Below, in pieces: positions 35,761 through 43,794 of a stretch of DNA of 64,000 nucleotides. Every line of letters starts with the position of its first letter. The first letter of the stretch is position 1. Under the pieces are notes generated by a model. That model was not told the DNA's origin and made no database searches. It saw only the letters and a list, made by a program, of their open reading frames with translations. The position numbers were made by a program, and so were the translations under genes. Source of the stretch: Mongoliibacter ruber (GTDB taxonomy: Bacteria; Bacteroidota; Bacteroidia; Cytophagales; Cyclobacteriaceae); NCBI RefSeq assembly GCF_003003005.1, contig NZ_PVTR01000013.1, positions 1-64,000 on the forward strand, written 5' to 3'.

Positions 35761-36464
35761 TGATGAACAAGTTCACTGATATTTAAATCATATTGAATTT
35801 CCAACAAACCTTTATCACTTGATTCGGAAGCTATATGAAATGGATGCTCTCTTAAGTGAAATATCTTCTGTCTTTGCTTTTCATCTGCCAATGGAAGTTC
35901 TAATACATCCTTAATCTGCATGATAGTCGCTATCAATCCCTCCTTAGGATAAAGGTATGTCCCTTCATTGCCTAAGGCTGTAATGATTTCAAAGCCTACC
36001 GATTGCGAGTTTTTTACGGTATAGGGCGAACAAAAAGCCAAGAGTGCCTTTAATTTAAGAAAAGAAGCAATTGCTACTCCTATTCTGATCAGATAAATAC
36101 TACCAATTCCATAACCTGAGACAAGTTTGGAATTCCATAGGCCACAATATTCAGCGACATCTGAATCCTTAAACTGTTCCATAAATGGCAGGATTTTTTC
36201 ATCTTTCTCTAGAATTGCGCCTTCAAGGGGAAGTGGAAAATCATTGGATCTCAATTGTATTCTACCACCTCCTAGCACCAAATCCGGATTTTCTACTGAC
36301 TCTACCAAAAGAAGAAAAACGTTTGGATTATTGACCCAAGAGGTATCAGCAGAAGTTACTTTCGTAACTCCATAAGACTCTAAGACCTTGAAATGTCCAT
36401 CAATATACCTTTTTGTTTCTTCCGGGGAGGATATGGCCCTTACTACTTTTATTTTTACCTTCAT
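35739..36464 (-). CDS. GNAT-like N-acyltransferase family protein
   Basis: 241 aa, no signal peptide. Central part shows a GNAT-like pattern: VNNPNVFLLLVESVENPDLV, a GGGRIQL strand, GLWNSKLVSGYGIGSIYLIRIGVAIAS (where the acyl-CoA loop would be), and KALLAFCSPYTVKNSQSVGF. The fit to GNAT is by pattern only; an autoinducer-synthase-like or N-acyl-amino-acid synthase fold is also possible. It starts 1 bp after the E1-like gene and overlaps the kinase by 22 bp. A small acylated product as a signal for the kinase is an inference. Confidence 0.6.
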   Translation of the reverse strand: MKVKIKVVRAISSPEETKRYIDGHFKVLESYGVTKVTSADTSWVNNPNVFLLLVESVENPDLVLGGGRIQLRSNDFPLPLEGAILEKDEKILPFMEQFKDSDVAEYCGLWNSKLVSGYGIGSIYLIRIGVAIASFLKLKALLAFCSPYTVKNSQSVGFEIITALGNEGTYLYPKEGLIATIMQIKDVLELPLADEKQRQKIFHLREHPFHIASESSDKGLLEIQYDLNISELVHQWETSKK

Positions 36465-36465
36465 G

Positions 36466-37551
36466 CTATTTGACGATCTCGTCCATGTCTACATAAAACC
36501 TGCCAGATTTAACTTGATGCCCAAGTAAAATCTGTCGCGAAAGATGCGTACATATCCCACCGCCCATAATCACTGATGATGCAAGCTGTGGCCAATTGGT
36601 AATTGTTTTTCCTATCTCCTTTATACTGATCTGAGCCCTTTCAGATAGCTTTTCAAAATCCAAAATAGCGCCTAAGATTTGCTTTTGTTTCTTATCAAAA
36701 TTATCCAAAAGCAAATTTTCAGGACCAAACTCTTTTAACTTATCATTAAAAATCGGAAGATTTGAGTCTAAATCAAACCTTTCAATATCCAACATGCCTC
36801 TGTCAGAGGTATCCATAAGGACTGGAATACGGAGACTTTTTGCCATCAAACGGCTTTGAATCTTCATTTTAATGTTGTCACACTCTTCAATAAGGAGGTC
36901 AAGCTTTCCATCTTCACAAAAAAATGCCTCTATATTGTCATCATGAATGCCTTCCTCATACACCGTCACTTTGAGGTAAGGGTCTATTTCAGCTATTTCT
37001 CTTTTGACAATAGTGGTTTTTTTCACTCCAAGATTGACCAAAGAAGTCCTTATTCGATTCATATTGCCAAGCTCCACATGGTCGAAGTCTGCAATCCTAA
37101 GTTCACCAAATACGCGCTCAATTGCCAAACCTAAGGCTACACTTTGCCCAACAGACAAGCCTATCACTCCGATTTTCTTCGTACTGAGGGTCTTTTGCTC
37201 TTCTTCAGTAATTTTATATTTGTTGCGGATAGTGCGGACTTCTATAAATTCAGCTTGAGGTAGTATTCTTACAAGCGTATTTCTCCACGGATAATAAACC
37301 CAATTTCCATACTGGGATCCATTTTTTTTGAGGAATTTATTAACTTCATCCTTGAGGGCATCCTTGCTAAAAGTTACTTTTGGATTACTTAATTTTATCC
37401 ATTCTGCAATCTGAGATTTAATTTGGTCCAATACTTGAACTCTTGGATCTGAAGCAAGTTGATCAATCAAGTCCATTTCCGAAGAATCTTCCGGTTGAAG
37501 AATCAGATGTTCAGACTGACTTATCTCATCAAGGTTATTAATGAATTTCAT
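36466..37551 (-). CDS. E1/ThiF-like adenylyltransferase, Rv1355c type
   Basis: 361 aa. The N-terminal part (DPRVQVLDQIKSQIAEW, then YGNWVYYPWRNTLVRILP and FIEVRTIRNKYKITEEEQ) is that of the Rv1355c/MoeY family. The Rossmann domain follows: KKIGVIGLSVGQSVALGLA, then the MNRIRTS arginines and LLIEECDNIKMK. There is no CxxC zinc pair. In the Rv1355c family the E1 domain can be fused to a nitroreductase; here that part is missing and the C-terminus is short. It should adenylate a carboxylate (peptide or acid) with ATP. First gene of an operon with the GNAT-like and kinase genes. Confidence 0.75.
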   Translation of the reverse strand: MKFINNLDEISQSEHLILQPEDSSEMDLIDQLASDPRVQVLDQIKSQIAEWIKLSNPKVTFSKDALKDEVNKFLKKNGSQYGNWVYYPWRNTLVRILPQAEFIEVRTIRNKYKITEEEQKTLSTKKIGVIGLSVGQSVALGLAIERVFGELRIADFDHVELGNMNRIRTSLVNLGVKKTTIVKREIAEIDPYLKVTVYEEGIHDDNIEAFFCEDGKLDLLIEECDNIKMKIQSRLMAKSLRIPVLMDTSDRGMLDIERFDLDSNLPIFNDKLKEFGPENLLLDNFDKKQKQILGAILDFEKLSERAQISIKEIGKTITNWPQLASSVIMGGGICTHLSRQILLGHQVKSGRFYVDMDEIVK

Positions 37552-37579
37552 TATATACAGAGGGGTGAGTGTAGATAGT

Positions 37580-37604
37580 AAAGTTATGTGATTCAGATAA
37601 CTTT
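37580..37604. promoter_or_regulatory. Inverted repeat over a putative -7 box in the divergent gap
   Basis: Arms AAAGTTAT (37580-37587) and ATAACTTT (37597-37604), spacer 9 bp, perfect. The left arm overlaps TAACTTTA on the minus strand (one mismatch to TAnnTTTG), about 28 bp before the E1-like start. This placement fits a repressor or autoregulator site of the E1/GNAT/kinase operon. Confidence 0.45.
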
Positions 37605-37756
37605 CTTATTAAAAAGAAAAAAATATTACCTAAACAATAATAATTTCGATATTTAATCCATCAGGTTTTAAAAATTAGTTAATTTGTTTTATAAATATTG
37701 CTATAAACAATCATTCAAAATCGTAAAATCACAAAACCAAAATTACATACTGAGCA

Positions 37757-38230
37757 ATGTCCGAAGAAAGCACAGAAAAAATCAAAATCCTATATGTAGA
37801 TGACGAAGAAAATAACCTTCAGGCTTTCAAAGCTACTTTTAGAAGGGACTACAAAATTTCTTTGGCTATATCAGCTGTAGAAGCACGGAAAATCCTCATG
37901 GAAGAGCCAATAGATATCGTCATTACTGACCAAAGAATGCCCAATGAGACAGGCGTTGATTTTCTTGCTTCGATAATTGAAAAACATCCTGACCCTATCA
38001 GAATTCTACTCACTGGATACACGGACATTCAAGCTGTGATAGACGCCATCAATAAAGGGCAAGTATACCATTACCTGACCAAACCATGGGATGAAGACTA
38101 TCTAAAGGCAGTAATCAAAAATGCGTTTGAAGTATATGCTTTGCGAAGAGCAAACAAAAAGCTGACAGAAGACCTTCTTAAAGCCAATGAACAATTGGAA
38201 TTTCTACTGAGACAAAACTTACTTTCCTAA
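37757..38230 (+). CDS. Receiver-domain response regulator without an output domain
   Basis: 157 aa. Receiver with the acidic pair in YVDDEENN, phosphoacceptor Asp58 (IVITDQRMP), Thr in LLTGYTD and Lys in YLTKPW. After about residue 125 comes only a helix/coiled coil (ANKKLTEDLLKANEQLEFLLRQ), with no DNA-binding or enzymatic domain. It probably takes phosphate from the divergent 7TMR-DISM kinase and passes it on or acts through protein contacts. Its stop overlaps the convergent alanine dehydrogenase stop by 4 bp. Confidence 0.9.
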   Translation: MSEESTEKIKILYVDDEENNLQAFKATFRRDYKISLAISAVEARKILMEEPIDIVITDQRMPNETGVDFLASIIEKHPDPIRILLTGYTDIQAVIDAINKGQVYHYLTKPWDEDYLKAVIKNAFEVYALRRANKKLTEDLLKANEQLEFLLRQNLLS

Positions 38231-39429
38231 TATCTTGCAGCTAGTAGAAGTTGTAGTTCTTTGTGTGTCATTGCAAATTTCCTTGCCAAGTGCGCGTTTG
38301 TCAAGCTACCTCTATAGGTATAGACACCTTTCATAAACCATTTATAATTAAAAATCATCTCCTCTGCTCCTTTTAAGTCAGCCATCTGCAGCAGAATCGG
38401 TGTGAAAATATTACTTAAAGCTACTGAAGCCGTCCTGGCAACCCTCGAAGCGATGTTTGGAACACAGTAATGAATCACTCCATGTTTTTCAAAGGTAGGG
38501 TTCTCATGAGAAGTCATTTCTGCAGTTTCAATACAACCTCCTTGGTCTATACTGACATCAATCAGAATACTCCCATCCATCATGGCGGCAACCATTTCCT
38601 CGCTGACCACGATTTTATTCTTCCCTTTTTCCACTCTCAATGCACCTATGACGACATCTGCTTCTTTGATTGCCTGCGCCAAGGTGAAATTATCTATCGT
38701 AGAGGTAAATACCTGTTGACCGAGTAATTGCTTTATCCTTCTAAGTTTGTAGATATGGTTGTCAAACACCTTAATACTTGCACCCAAACCCAAAGCTGTA
38801 CGTGCAGCATATTCCGCTACTGTACCTGCTCCTATAATGACCACTTCTGTAGGAGGCACTCCTGTAACACCACCTAGAATAAGCCCTTTTCCGTCATTTA
38901 CACTACTGAGATATTCTGCAGCAATCAACATCACAGTGCTGCCTGCAATTTCGCTCATTGCCCTCACTACTGGCATTCCTCCTACTTTATCCTCCAAATG
39001 CTCAAAAGATACCGCAGTGATGCGTTTTTTATTAAGTGCATGTATGAATTCCGCTTTTTGCTTACCTAGCTGAAGGGCAGAAATCAAACATGCTCCAGGC
39101 CTCATAAATTCTATTTCTTCTTCAGTTGGAGGCTCTACTTTAAGTACCACCTCTGCATCAAAAGCCTCTTTAGCTGAGTATACTACCTTGGCACCTGCAT
39201 CTGAATATTCTCTATCCGAAAACTTGGAGAGCTTTCCTGCGTTGCTTTCGGCATACACCGTTTGACCATTGTTTACCAACAATCTGACTGCATCTGGTGT
39301 AAGTACAACCCTTTTTTCCTGAGCTGCTCTTTCCCTAGGCAATCCTATCACCAAAGAATGCTTTGAATTTTTAATTGCCGCAGGAGCTTCCTTGGGGGCC
39401 AATCCAACACCTTCTGTCATTTCAACCAT
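38227..39429 (-). CDS. ald: Alanine dehydrogenase
   Basis: 400 aa. NAD-dependent oxidative deamination of L-alanine to pyruvate and ammonia, or the reverse. N-terminal GLPRERAAQEKRVVLTPDAV with the substrate-binding Arg/Lys, then PGACLISALQLG, the NAD fold VVIIGAGTVAEYAARTALGLGA, and DVSIDQGGCIETAE. The length is a little above the usual 370 aa because of an N-terminal extension, typical of the Bacteroidota form. NAD(P) transhydrogenase alpha has the same fold, but no beta subunit is near. It overlaps tsaE by 8 bp. Confidence 0.9.
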   Translation of the reverse strand: MVEMTEGVGLAPKEAPAAIKNSKHSLVIGLPRERAAQEKRVVLTPDAVRLLVNNGQTVYAESNAGKLSKFSDREYSDAGAKVVYSAKEAFDAEVVLKVEPPTEEEIEFMRPGACLISALQLGKQKAEFIHALNKKRITAVSFEHLEDKVGGMPVVRAMSEIAGSTVMLIAAEYLSSVNDGKGLILGGVTGVPPTEVVIIGAGTVAEYAARTALGLGASIKVFDNHIYKLRRIKQLLGQQVFTSTIDNFTLAQAIKEADVVIGALRVEKGKNKIVVSEEMVAAMMDGSILIDVSIDQGGCIETAEMTSHENPTFEKHGVIHYCVPNIASRVARTASVALSNIFTPILLQMADLKGAEEMIFNYKWFMKGVYTYRGSLTNAHLARKFAMTHKELQLLLAARY

Positions 39430-39865
39430 GTCTTTCGTAGTTTACTATCTTATCCATTGTAATCTTTCTGCTGCCATCTTCTTCCACGTGTAGCTCGATA
39501 AGCATAAAATCCGGCGGGATGTAATCAGGGATTTTCTCGGCCCATTCTATCCAACAGTATTTTTGACTGTAAAAATACTCTTCTATTCCGATTTCCAATA
39601 CCTCAGAAGGATCTTCGATACGGTAAAAGTCAAAATGATAGAATATTTGGCCCTCAGGATTATGGTATTCATTGATTATGGAAAAGGTAGGACTGGATAC
39701 TACATCTTTTATTCCAAAAACTTTAGAAATTGACTTTATCAACGTAGTCTTACCAGCCCCCATTTGTCCTTTGAATACCCAAATGTAGGATGCTTTACAA
39801 TACTCGATAACTTCTTTTGCTACCTGATCTATTTGATCGAGGGCAGTCATTTCTATTGTTTTCAA
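39422..39865 (-). CDS. tsaE: tRNA threonylcarbamoyladenosine biosynthesis ATPase TsaE
   Basis: 147 aa from the TTG at 39865; the ATG at 39850 is the alternative. TsaE is the ATPase that resets the TsaB-TsaD complex making t6A37 in ANN-decoding tRNAs. Walker A GQMGAGKTT, then SSPTFSIINEY and the HFDFYRI and GIEEYFYSQKYCWIEWAEKIPD motifs, all TsaE hallmarks. I kept the TTG because it preserves the first beta-strand of the fold. It overlaps ald by 8 bp and follows porX after 6 bp, so three genes share a transcript. Confidence 0.93.
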   Translation of the reverse strand: MKTIEMTALDQIDQVAKEVIEYCKASYIWVFKGQMGAGKTTLIKSISKVFGIKDVVSSPTFSIINEYHNPEGQIFYHFDFYRIEDPSEVLEIGIEEYFYSQKYCWIEWAEKIPDYIPPDFMLIELHVEEDGSRKITMDKIVNYERHG

Positions 39866-39871
39866 ATCAAT

Positions 39872-41431
39872 TTAATTGTCCTTAGGAATCATATGGGCTA
39901 TAGGGATTATTATTTCTTCCATAGAAACACCCCCATGCTGGAAAGTATCCTTGTAATAATTTACGTAGTAATTATAATTGTTAGGATATGCAAAGAAATA
40001 ATCTTCTACTGCAAAAACATAACTAGTTGACACATTAAATTTCGGAAGTTTCACATCTTCAGGTCTTGCAACTTCAAAAACCTTTCCACTTTCAAAGTTT
40101 AAATTTTTCCCCTGTTTGTACCTCAGATTGGTGGTTACATTCTTGTCTCCGATGATTTTATAAGGTTTATTTACGCGCTTGGTGCCATGATCAGTGGTGA
40201 TAATCACCTCCGCTTTGGCATCATGGATTTTTTTGATAAACTCAAAAAGAGACGAGTGCTCAAACCAGCTTTTGGTCAATGACCTATAAGCCGATTCATT
40301 CGGAGCCAATTCACGGATCATCTTCATATCCGTACGGGCATGTGACATCATGTCTACAAAATTATAAACCAATACATTGAGGTCATTGCTAAGCATATTG
40401 TTGAATTGTTCCAAAATAGCTTTACCTTGGTACGCTTGGAGGATTTTGTTGTAACTGAACTTGATGTTCATCCTGTTCTTGTGGAGATTTTCACTCAAAA
40501 ATTCTTCCTCATTATTGTTTTTTCCCTCGTCTGTATCCTCGCCTTCCCATAAGTCAGGATGGAATCTAGCCATATCAGAAGGCATCATACCACTGAACAG
40601 GGCATTTCTGGCATAGGCTGTTGTAGTAGGTAATATGCTAAAATAGGTTCCCTCCTCCTTTGTATTGAAATATTCAGAAATTAATGGCTTTAAAATCTCC
40701 CATTGGTCAAGCCTTAAATTATCGATCACCAACAAAAATAATGGTTTACCGGCTTTGATATGGGGCAACACTTTTTCCTTCAGCACCTTGTGAGAAAGAA
40801 TTGGAGCCTCTGATTTGGAATCATTTAGCCAATCGACATAGTTATTTTTAATGAACTTTGCGAAAGAGGAGTTAGCTTCTACTTTTTGAGTATCCAATAC
40901 CTCCTGCATGCTCTTATTCTCCGTTTTCTCTATCTCAATCTCCCAGTAAGTAAGCTTTTTGTATATATCAGTCCACTCCTGATATGTAGAAGCATCATCA
41001 CAAGCCATACTGATATTCATAAAATCCTGGCGATAAGAAAGGTTTGTTTTCTCAGTTATCAGCTGTTTGTTCTGAAGGATTTTCTTTACAGAAAGCAAAA
41101 TTTGATTGGGGTTGATAGGTTTGATTAGGTAGTCGGCAATTTTACCACCGATGGCATCATCCATGATATGCTCTTCTTCTGACTTAGTGATCATCACCAC
41201 AGGAATTTGCGGCTTCATCATTTTGACCTGTTGCAAGGTTTCAAGGCCTGTCATTCCAGGCATCATTTCATCCAAAAAAATAACATCAAAATTATTTTCC
41301 TCTACCTTATCGATTGCATCCACTCCGCTGTTGACCGTAGTGATATCATAGCCTTTCTGTTCTAAAAAAAGTATATGAGGTTTGAGTAGATCAATCTCAT
41401 CATCCGCCCAAAGTATTTTAAATTTTTGCAT
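39872..41431 (-). CDS. porX: PorX-type response regulator with PglZ domain
   Basis: 519 aa from the ATG at 41431. Receiver (phosphoacceptor Asp54) joined by a helical part to a PglZ domain of alkaline-phosphatase fold (ILSHKVLKEKVLPHIKAGKP, then LLVIDNLRLDQWE, TTDHGTKRVNKP). This is the PorX architecture: the partner of PorY in controlling type IX secretion genes in Porphyromonas and gliding Bacteroidota, with a nucleotide-acting PglZ domain. PorY is not in the window. The start lies opposite the HD gene start, so the two genes share a short divergent promoter region. Confidence 0.92.
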   Translation of the reverse strand: MQKFKILWADDEIDLLKPHILFLEQKGYDITTVNSGVDAIDKVEENNFDVIFLDEMMPGMTGLETLQQVKMMKPQIPVVMITKSEEEHIMDDAIGGKIADYLIKPINPNQILLSVKKILQNKQLITEKTNLSYRQDFMNISMACDDASTYQEWTDIYKKLTYWEIEIEKTENKSMQEVLDTQKVEANSSFAKFIKNNYVDWLNDSKSEAPILSHKVLKEKVLPHIKAGKPLFLLVIDNLRLDQWEILKPLISEYFNTKEEGTYFSILPTTTAYARNALFSGMMPSDMARFHPDLWEGEDTDEGKNNNEEEFLSENLHKNRMNIKFSYNKILQAYQGKAILEQFNNMLSNDLNVLVYNFVDMMSHARTDMKMIRELAPNESAYRSLTKSWFEHSSLFEFIKKIHDAKAEVIITTDHGTKRVNKPYKIIGDKNVTTNLRYKQGKNLNFESGKVFEVARPEDVKLPKFNVSTSYVFAVEDYFFAYPNNYNYYVNYYKDTFQHGGVSMEEIIIPIAHMIPKDN

Positions 41432-41463
41432 AAAATCCGGTTTATTTCTTTTAAAATTATAAT

Positions 41464-41471
41464 TACTTTTG
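41464..41471 (+). promoter_or_regulatory. Bacteroidota-type -7 box (TACTTTTG) of the HD gene
   Basis: Exact TAnnTTTG match, 11 bp before the ATG at 41483. It also shows that the reading frame open from 41426 is not the real N-terminus. The 5' leader would be very short. Confidence 0.5.
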
Positions 41472-41482
41472 GAACCAATCAA

Positions 41483-42718
41483 ATGTCAGAGACATTGAAA
41501 AGTCACAAGATTCTAAATGATCCAGTTTATGGATTTATTACCATACCCAGCGAACTTATTTTTTCTATCATTGACCATCCTTACTTTCAAAGGTTACGTC
41601 GTATCAAGCAGCTTGGTTTAACGGACTTCGTATATCCGGGAGCACTGCATACAAGATTCCATCATGCTTTGGGTGCTATGCACCTGATGACCATCACTTT
41701 GGACAATTTACGAAATAAAGGTAATGAAATCAGTGATGAAGAATACGAAGCTGCCCTGATAGCCATTCTGCTTCACGATGTGGGACATGGCCCATTTTCC
41801 CATGCCTTAGAGTTTAGCTTATTGCAGAATATCCCGCATGAGTCACTCTCGCTTTTGATTATTGAAGAGCTTAACAGACAATTTGACGGAAGACTTGAAC
41901 TTGCTGTGAAAATTTTCAAAAATCAGTATGAGCGAAAATTCTTCCATCAGCTTGTATCCAGTCAGCTAGACATAGACCGCTTGGATTACCTTCAAAGAGA
42001 CTGCTTTTTTACAGGTGTTTCTGAAGGCACTATTGGGGCCGATAGGATTATAAAGATGATGGACATTAAAAATGACCAATTGGTCGTTGAAGAAAAAGGT
42101 CTGTATAGTATCGAAAACTTCCTTTCTGCCAGACGGTTGATGTATTGGCAGGTTTATTTACACAAAACCACCGTATCTGCTGAAAAGATGCTCATCAACC
42201 TTATCATGAGGGGAAAGGAGATTCAACAGGGACGTGGTAAGTTGAATGGTACTGAGGAACTGATTTATTTTCTTGAAAATGACTTTAGATTTTATGATTT
42301 CGAGAATTCGAGGGAATTATTAGACAGGTTTTTAACTTTGGATGATTTTGATATTTGGGGAGCAATCAAGCTATGGAAAAATGAGTCTGACTATATTTTG
42401 AGGAACATTTCAGAAATGTTTTTGACCAGAAAACTATACAAAATCAACCTCAGAAGTGAGGAGTTCTCAGAAGAAGAAATAATGGATTTGAAACATAAAA
42501 CGATGAATAGGCTTAATATTCCAAAAGAAGATCTGCATTATTTCTTCAATCATGGATCCTTGAGCAACAACGCTTACCTTACAAAGGAAAGAATCTATAT
42601 TTTGACTAAAAAAGGAAAAATTATAGACGTAGCGCAAGCCGCAGACCTTCCAAACATAAAAGCCATGAGCAAAATAGTAAAAAAACACTACGTCTGTCTG
42701 GCTAAAAACCTCACCTAA
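41483..42718 (+). CDS. HD-domain phosphohydrolase (SAMHD1/dGTPase-like)
   Basis: 411 aa from the ATG at 41483. HD signature: TRFHHALGAMHLM, LLHDVGHGPFSHALE, and the late Asp in SSQLDIDRLDYLQRD, as in COG1078 proteins related to SAMHD1 and dNTP triphosphohydrolases. It probably hydrolyses a nucleotide. The order porX / HD / lpxD / lpxC-fabZ / lpxA is one I know from other Bacteroidota. Only 14 bp separate it from lpxD. Confidence 0.9.
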   Translation: MSETLKSHKILNDPVYGFITIPSELIFSIIDHPYFQRLRRIKQLGLTDFVYPGALHTRFHHALGAMHLMTITLDNLRNKGNEISDEEYEAALIAILLHDVGHGPFSHALEFSLLQNIPHESLSLLIIEELNRQFDGRLELAVKIFKNQYERKFFHQLVSSQLDIDRLDYLQRDCFFTGVSEGTIGADRIIKMMDIKNDQLVVEEKGLYSIENFLSARRLMYWQVYLHKTTVSAEKMLINLIMRGKEIQQGRGKLNGTEELIYFLENDFRFYDFENSRELLDRFLTLDDFDIWGAIKLWKNESDYILRNISEMFLTRKLYKINLRSEEFSEEEIMDLKHKTMNRLNIPKEDLHYFFNHGSLSNNAYLTKERIYILTKKGKIIDVAQAADLPNIKAMSKIVKKHYVCLAKNLT

Positions 42719-42732
42719 TTTAAAATGCAATA

Positions 42733-43755
42733 ATGGAGTTTACTTTAGGACAAATCGCGACCATCTTAGGTGGAAAAGTAGAAGGAGATGAAAATCTCAA
42801 AGTCAATCGCTTGGACAAAATCCAAGAAGGAAAGGAAGGTGGAATTGGATTCTTAGCCAACGAAAAATATGAACCCCATATTTATACTACTGAAGCTACA
42901 GCTGTAATTGTATCGGAAGACTTCAGGCCCAAGTCCAATTTACCATGTACATTGATTAGGGTCAAAGATGCCTACAATGGTTTCACCACTTTATTGGAGG
43001 CGTATGCACAGCTCACCAAAATGGGAAAAACCGGTATAGAAGAGCCTTCATTTTGTGATTCTTCAAGCAGGATAGGTGATGACTGCTACAGGGCTGCCTT
43101 TTCTTATATAGGTAAAAACTGTAGCCTAGGCAACAATGTCAAAGTGCACGCTCATGTTTCTATCGAAGACAACGTAATCATTGGGGACAACACAATTTTA
43201 CATTCAGGTGTCAAAATAAAGAATGGAAGTGTTATTGGAAAAAATTGTGAAATCCATTCAGGAGCAGTCATAGGTGCTGATGGTTTTGGATTTGTTCCCC
43301 AAGAAGACGGAACATACAAATCTATTCCTCAAATCGGAAATGTGATCATCGAGGACAGTGTAAGTGTAGGTTCCAACACAACAATTGACTGTGCAACTAT
43401 GGGATCCACTATTATCAGGAAAGGAGCCAAAATAGACAATATGGTTCAGATTGCTCACAATGTGGTGATTGGTGAAAACACCGTAATCGCTTCACAGACT
43501 GGGATATCAGGATCGACCATAATCGGCAAAAACTGTATCATCGCTGGACAGGTAGGAATTGTTGGTCATATAAAAATCGCAGATAATACTACCATTGCGG
43601 CTAAAACAGGTATTTCCAAAAGCATCAAAAAACCTGGACAAACGATATTTGGCTACATGGGAATGGATATCAAACATTTTCTCAAATCTTATACAATATT
43701 TAAAAATCTTCCGCAGATACAGGATAAATTAAAGGAACTGGAAAAAAAACAATAA
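42733..43755 (+). CDS. lpxD: UDP-3-O-(3-hydroxyacyl)glucosamine N-acyltransferase
   Basis: 340 aa. Third step of lipid A synthesis: transfers a second 3-hydroxyacyl chain from ACP to the amino group. N-terminal uridine-binding domain (ILGGKVEGDENLKVNRLDKI), then the left-handed helix of hexapeptide repeats with the catalytic His in MVQIAHNVVIGEN. C-terminal helix as usual. It follows the HD gene by 14 bp. The next gene has its own TAACTTTG -7 box. Confidence 0.95.
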   Translation: MEFTLGQIATILGGKVEGDENLKVNRLDKIQEGKEGGIGFLANEKYEPHIYTTEATAVIVSEDFRPKSNLPCTLIRVKDAYNGFTTLLEAYAQLTKMGKTGIEEPSFCDSSSRIGDDCYRAAFSYIGKNCSLGNNVKVHAHVSIEDNVIIGDNTILHSGVKIKNGSVIGKNCEIHSGAVIGADGFGFVPQEDGTYKSIPQIGNVIIEDSVSVGSNTTIDCATMGSTIIRKGAKIDNMVQIAHNVVIGENTVIASQTGISGSTIIGKNCIIAGQVGIVGHIKIADNTTIAAKTGISKSIKKPGQTIFGYMGMDIKHFLKSYTIFKNLPQIQDKLKELEKKQ

Positions 43756-43760
43756 CTTTG
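43753..43760 (+). promoter_or_regulatory. Bacteroidota-type -7 box (TAACTTTG) before lpxC-fabZ
   Basis: Exact TAnnTTTG match overlapping the lpxD stop codon, 34 bp before the lpxC-fabZ ATG. It would allow lpxC-fabZ-lpxA to be transcribed apart from lpxD. Confidence 0.5.
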
Positions 43761-43794
43761 CGGGCGCATTACCAAAGAAAAGATTGAATTATCT

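Noticed and set aside
41426-41482. Longer N-terminus of the HD gene overlapping porX
   Set aside because: The segment contains a -7 box and does not resemble the family; the ATG at 41483 is preferred.
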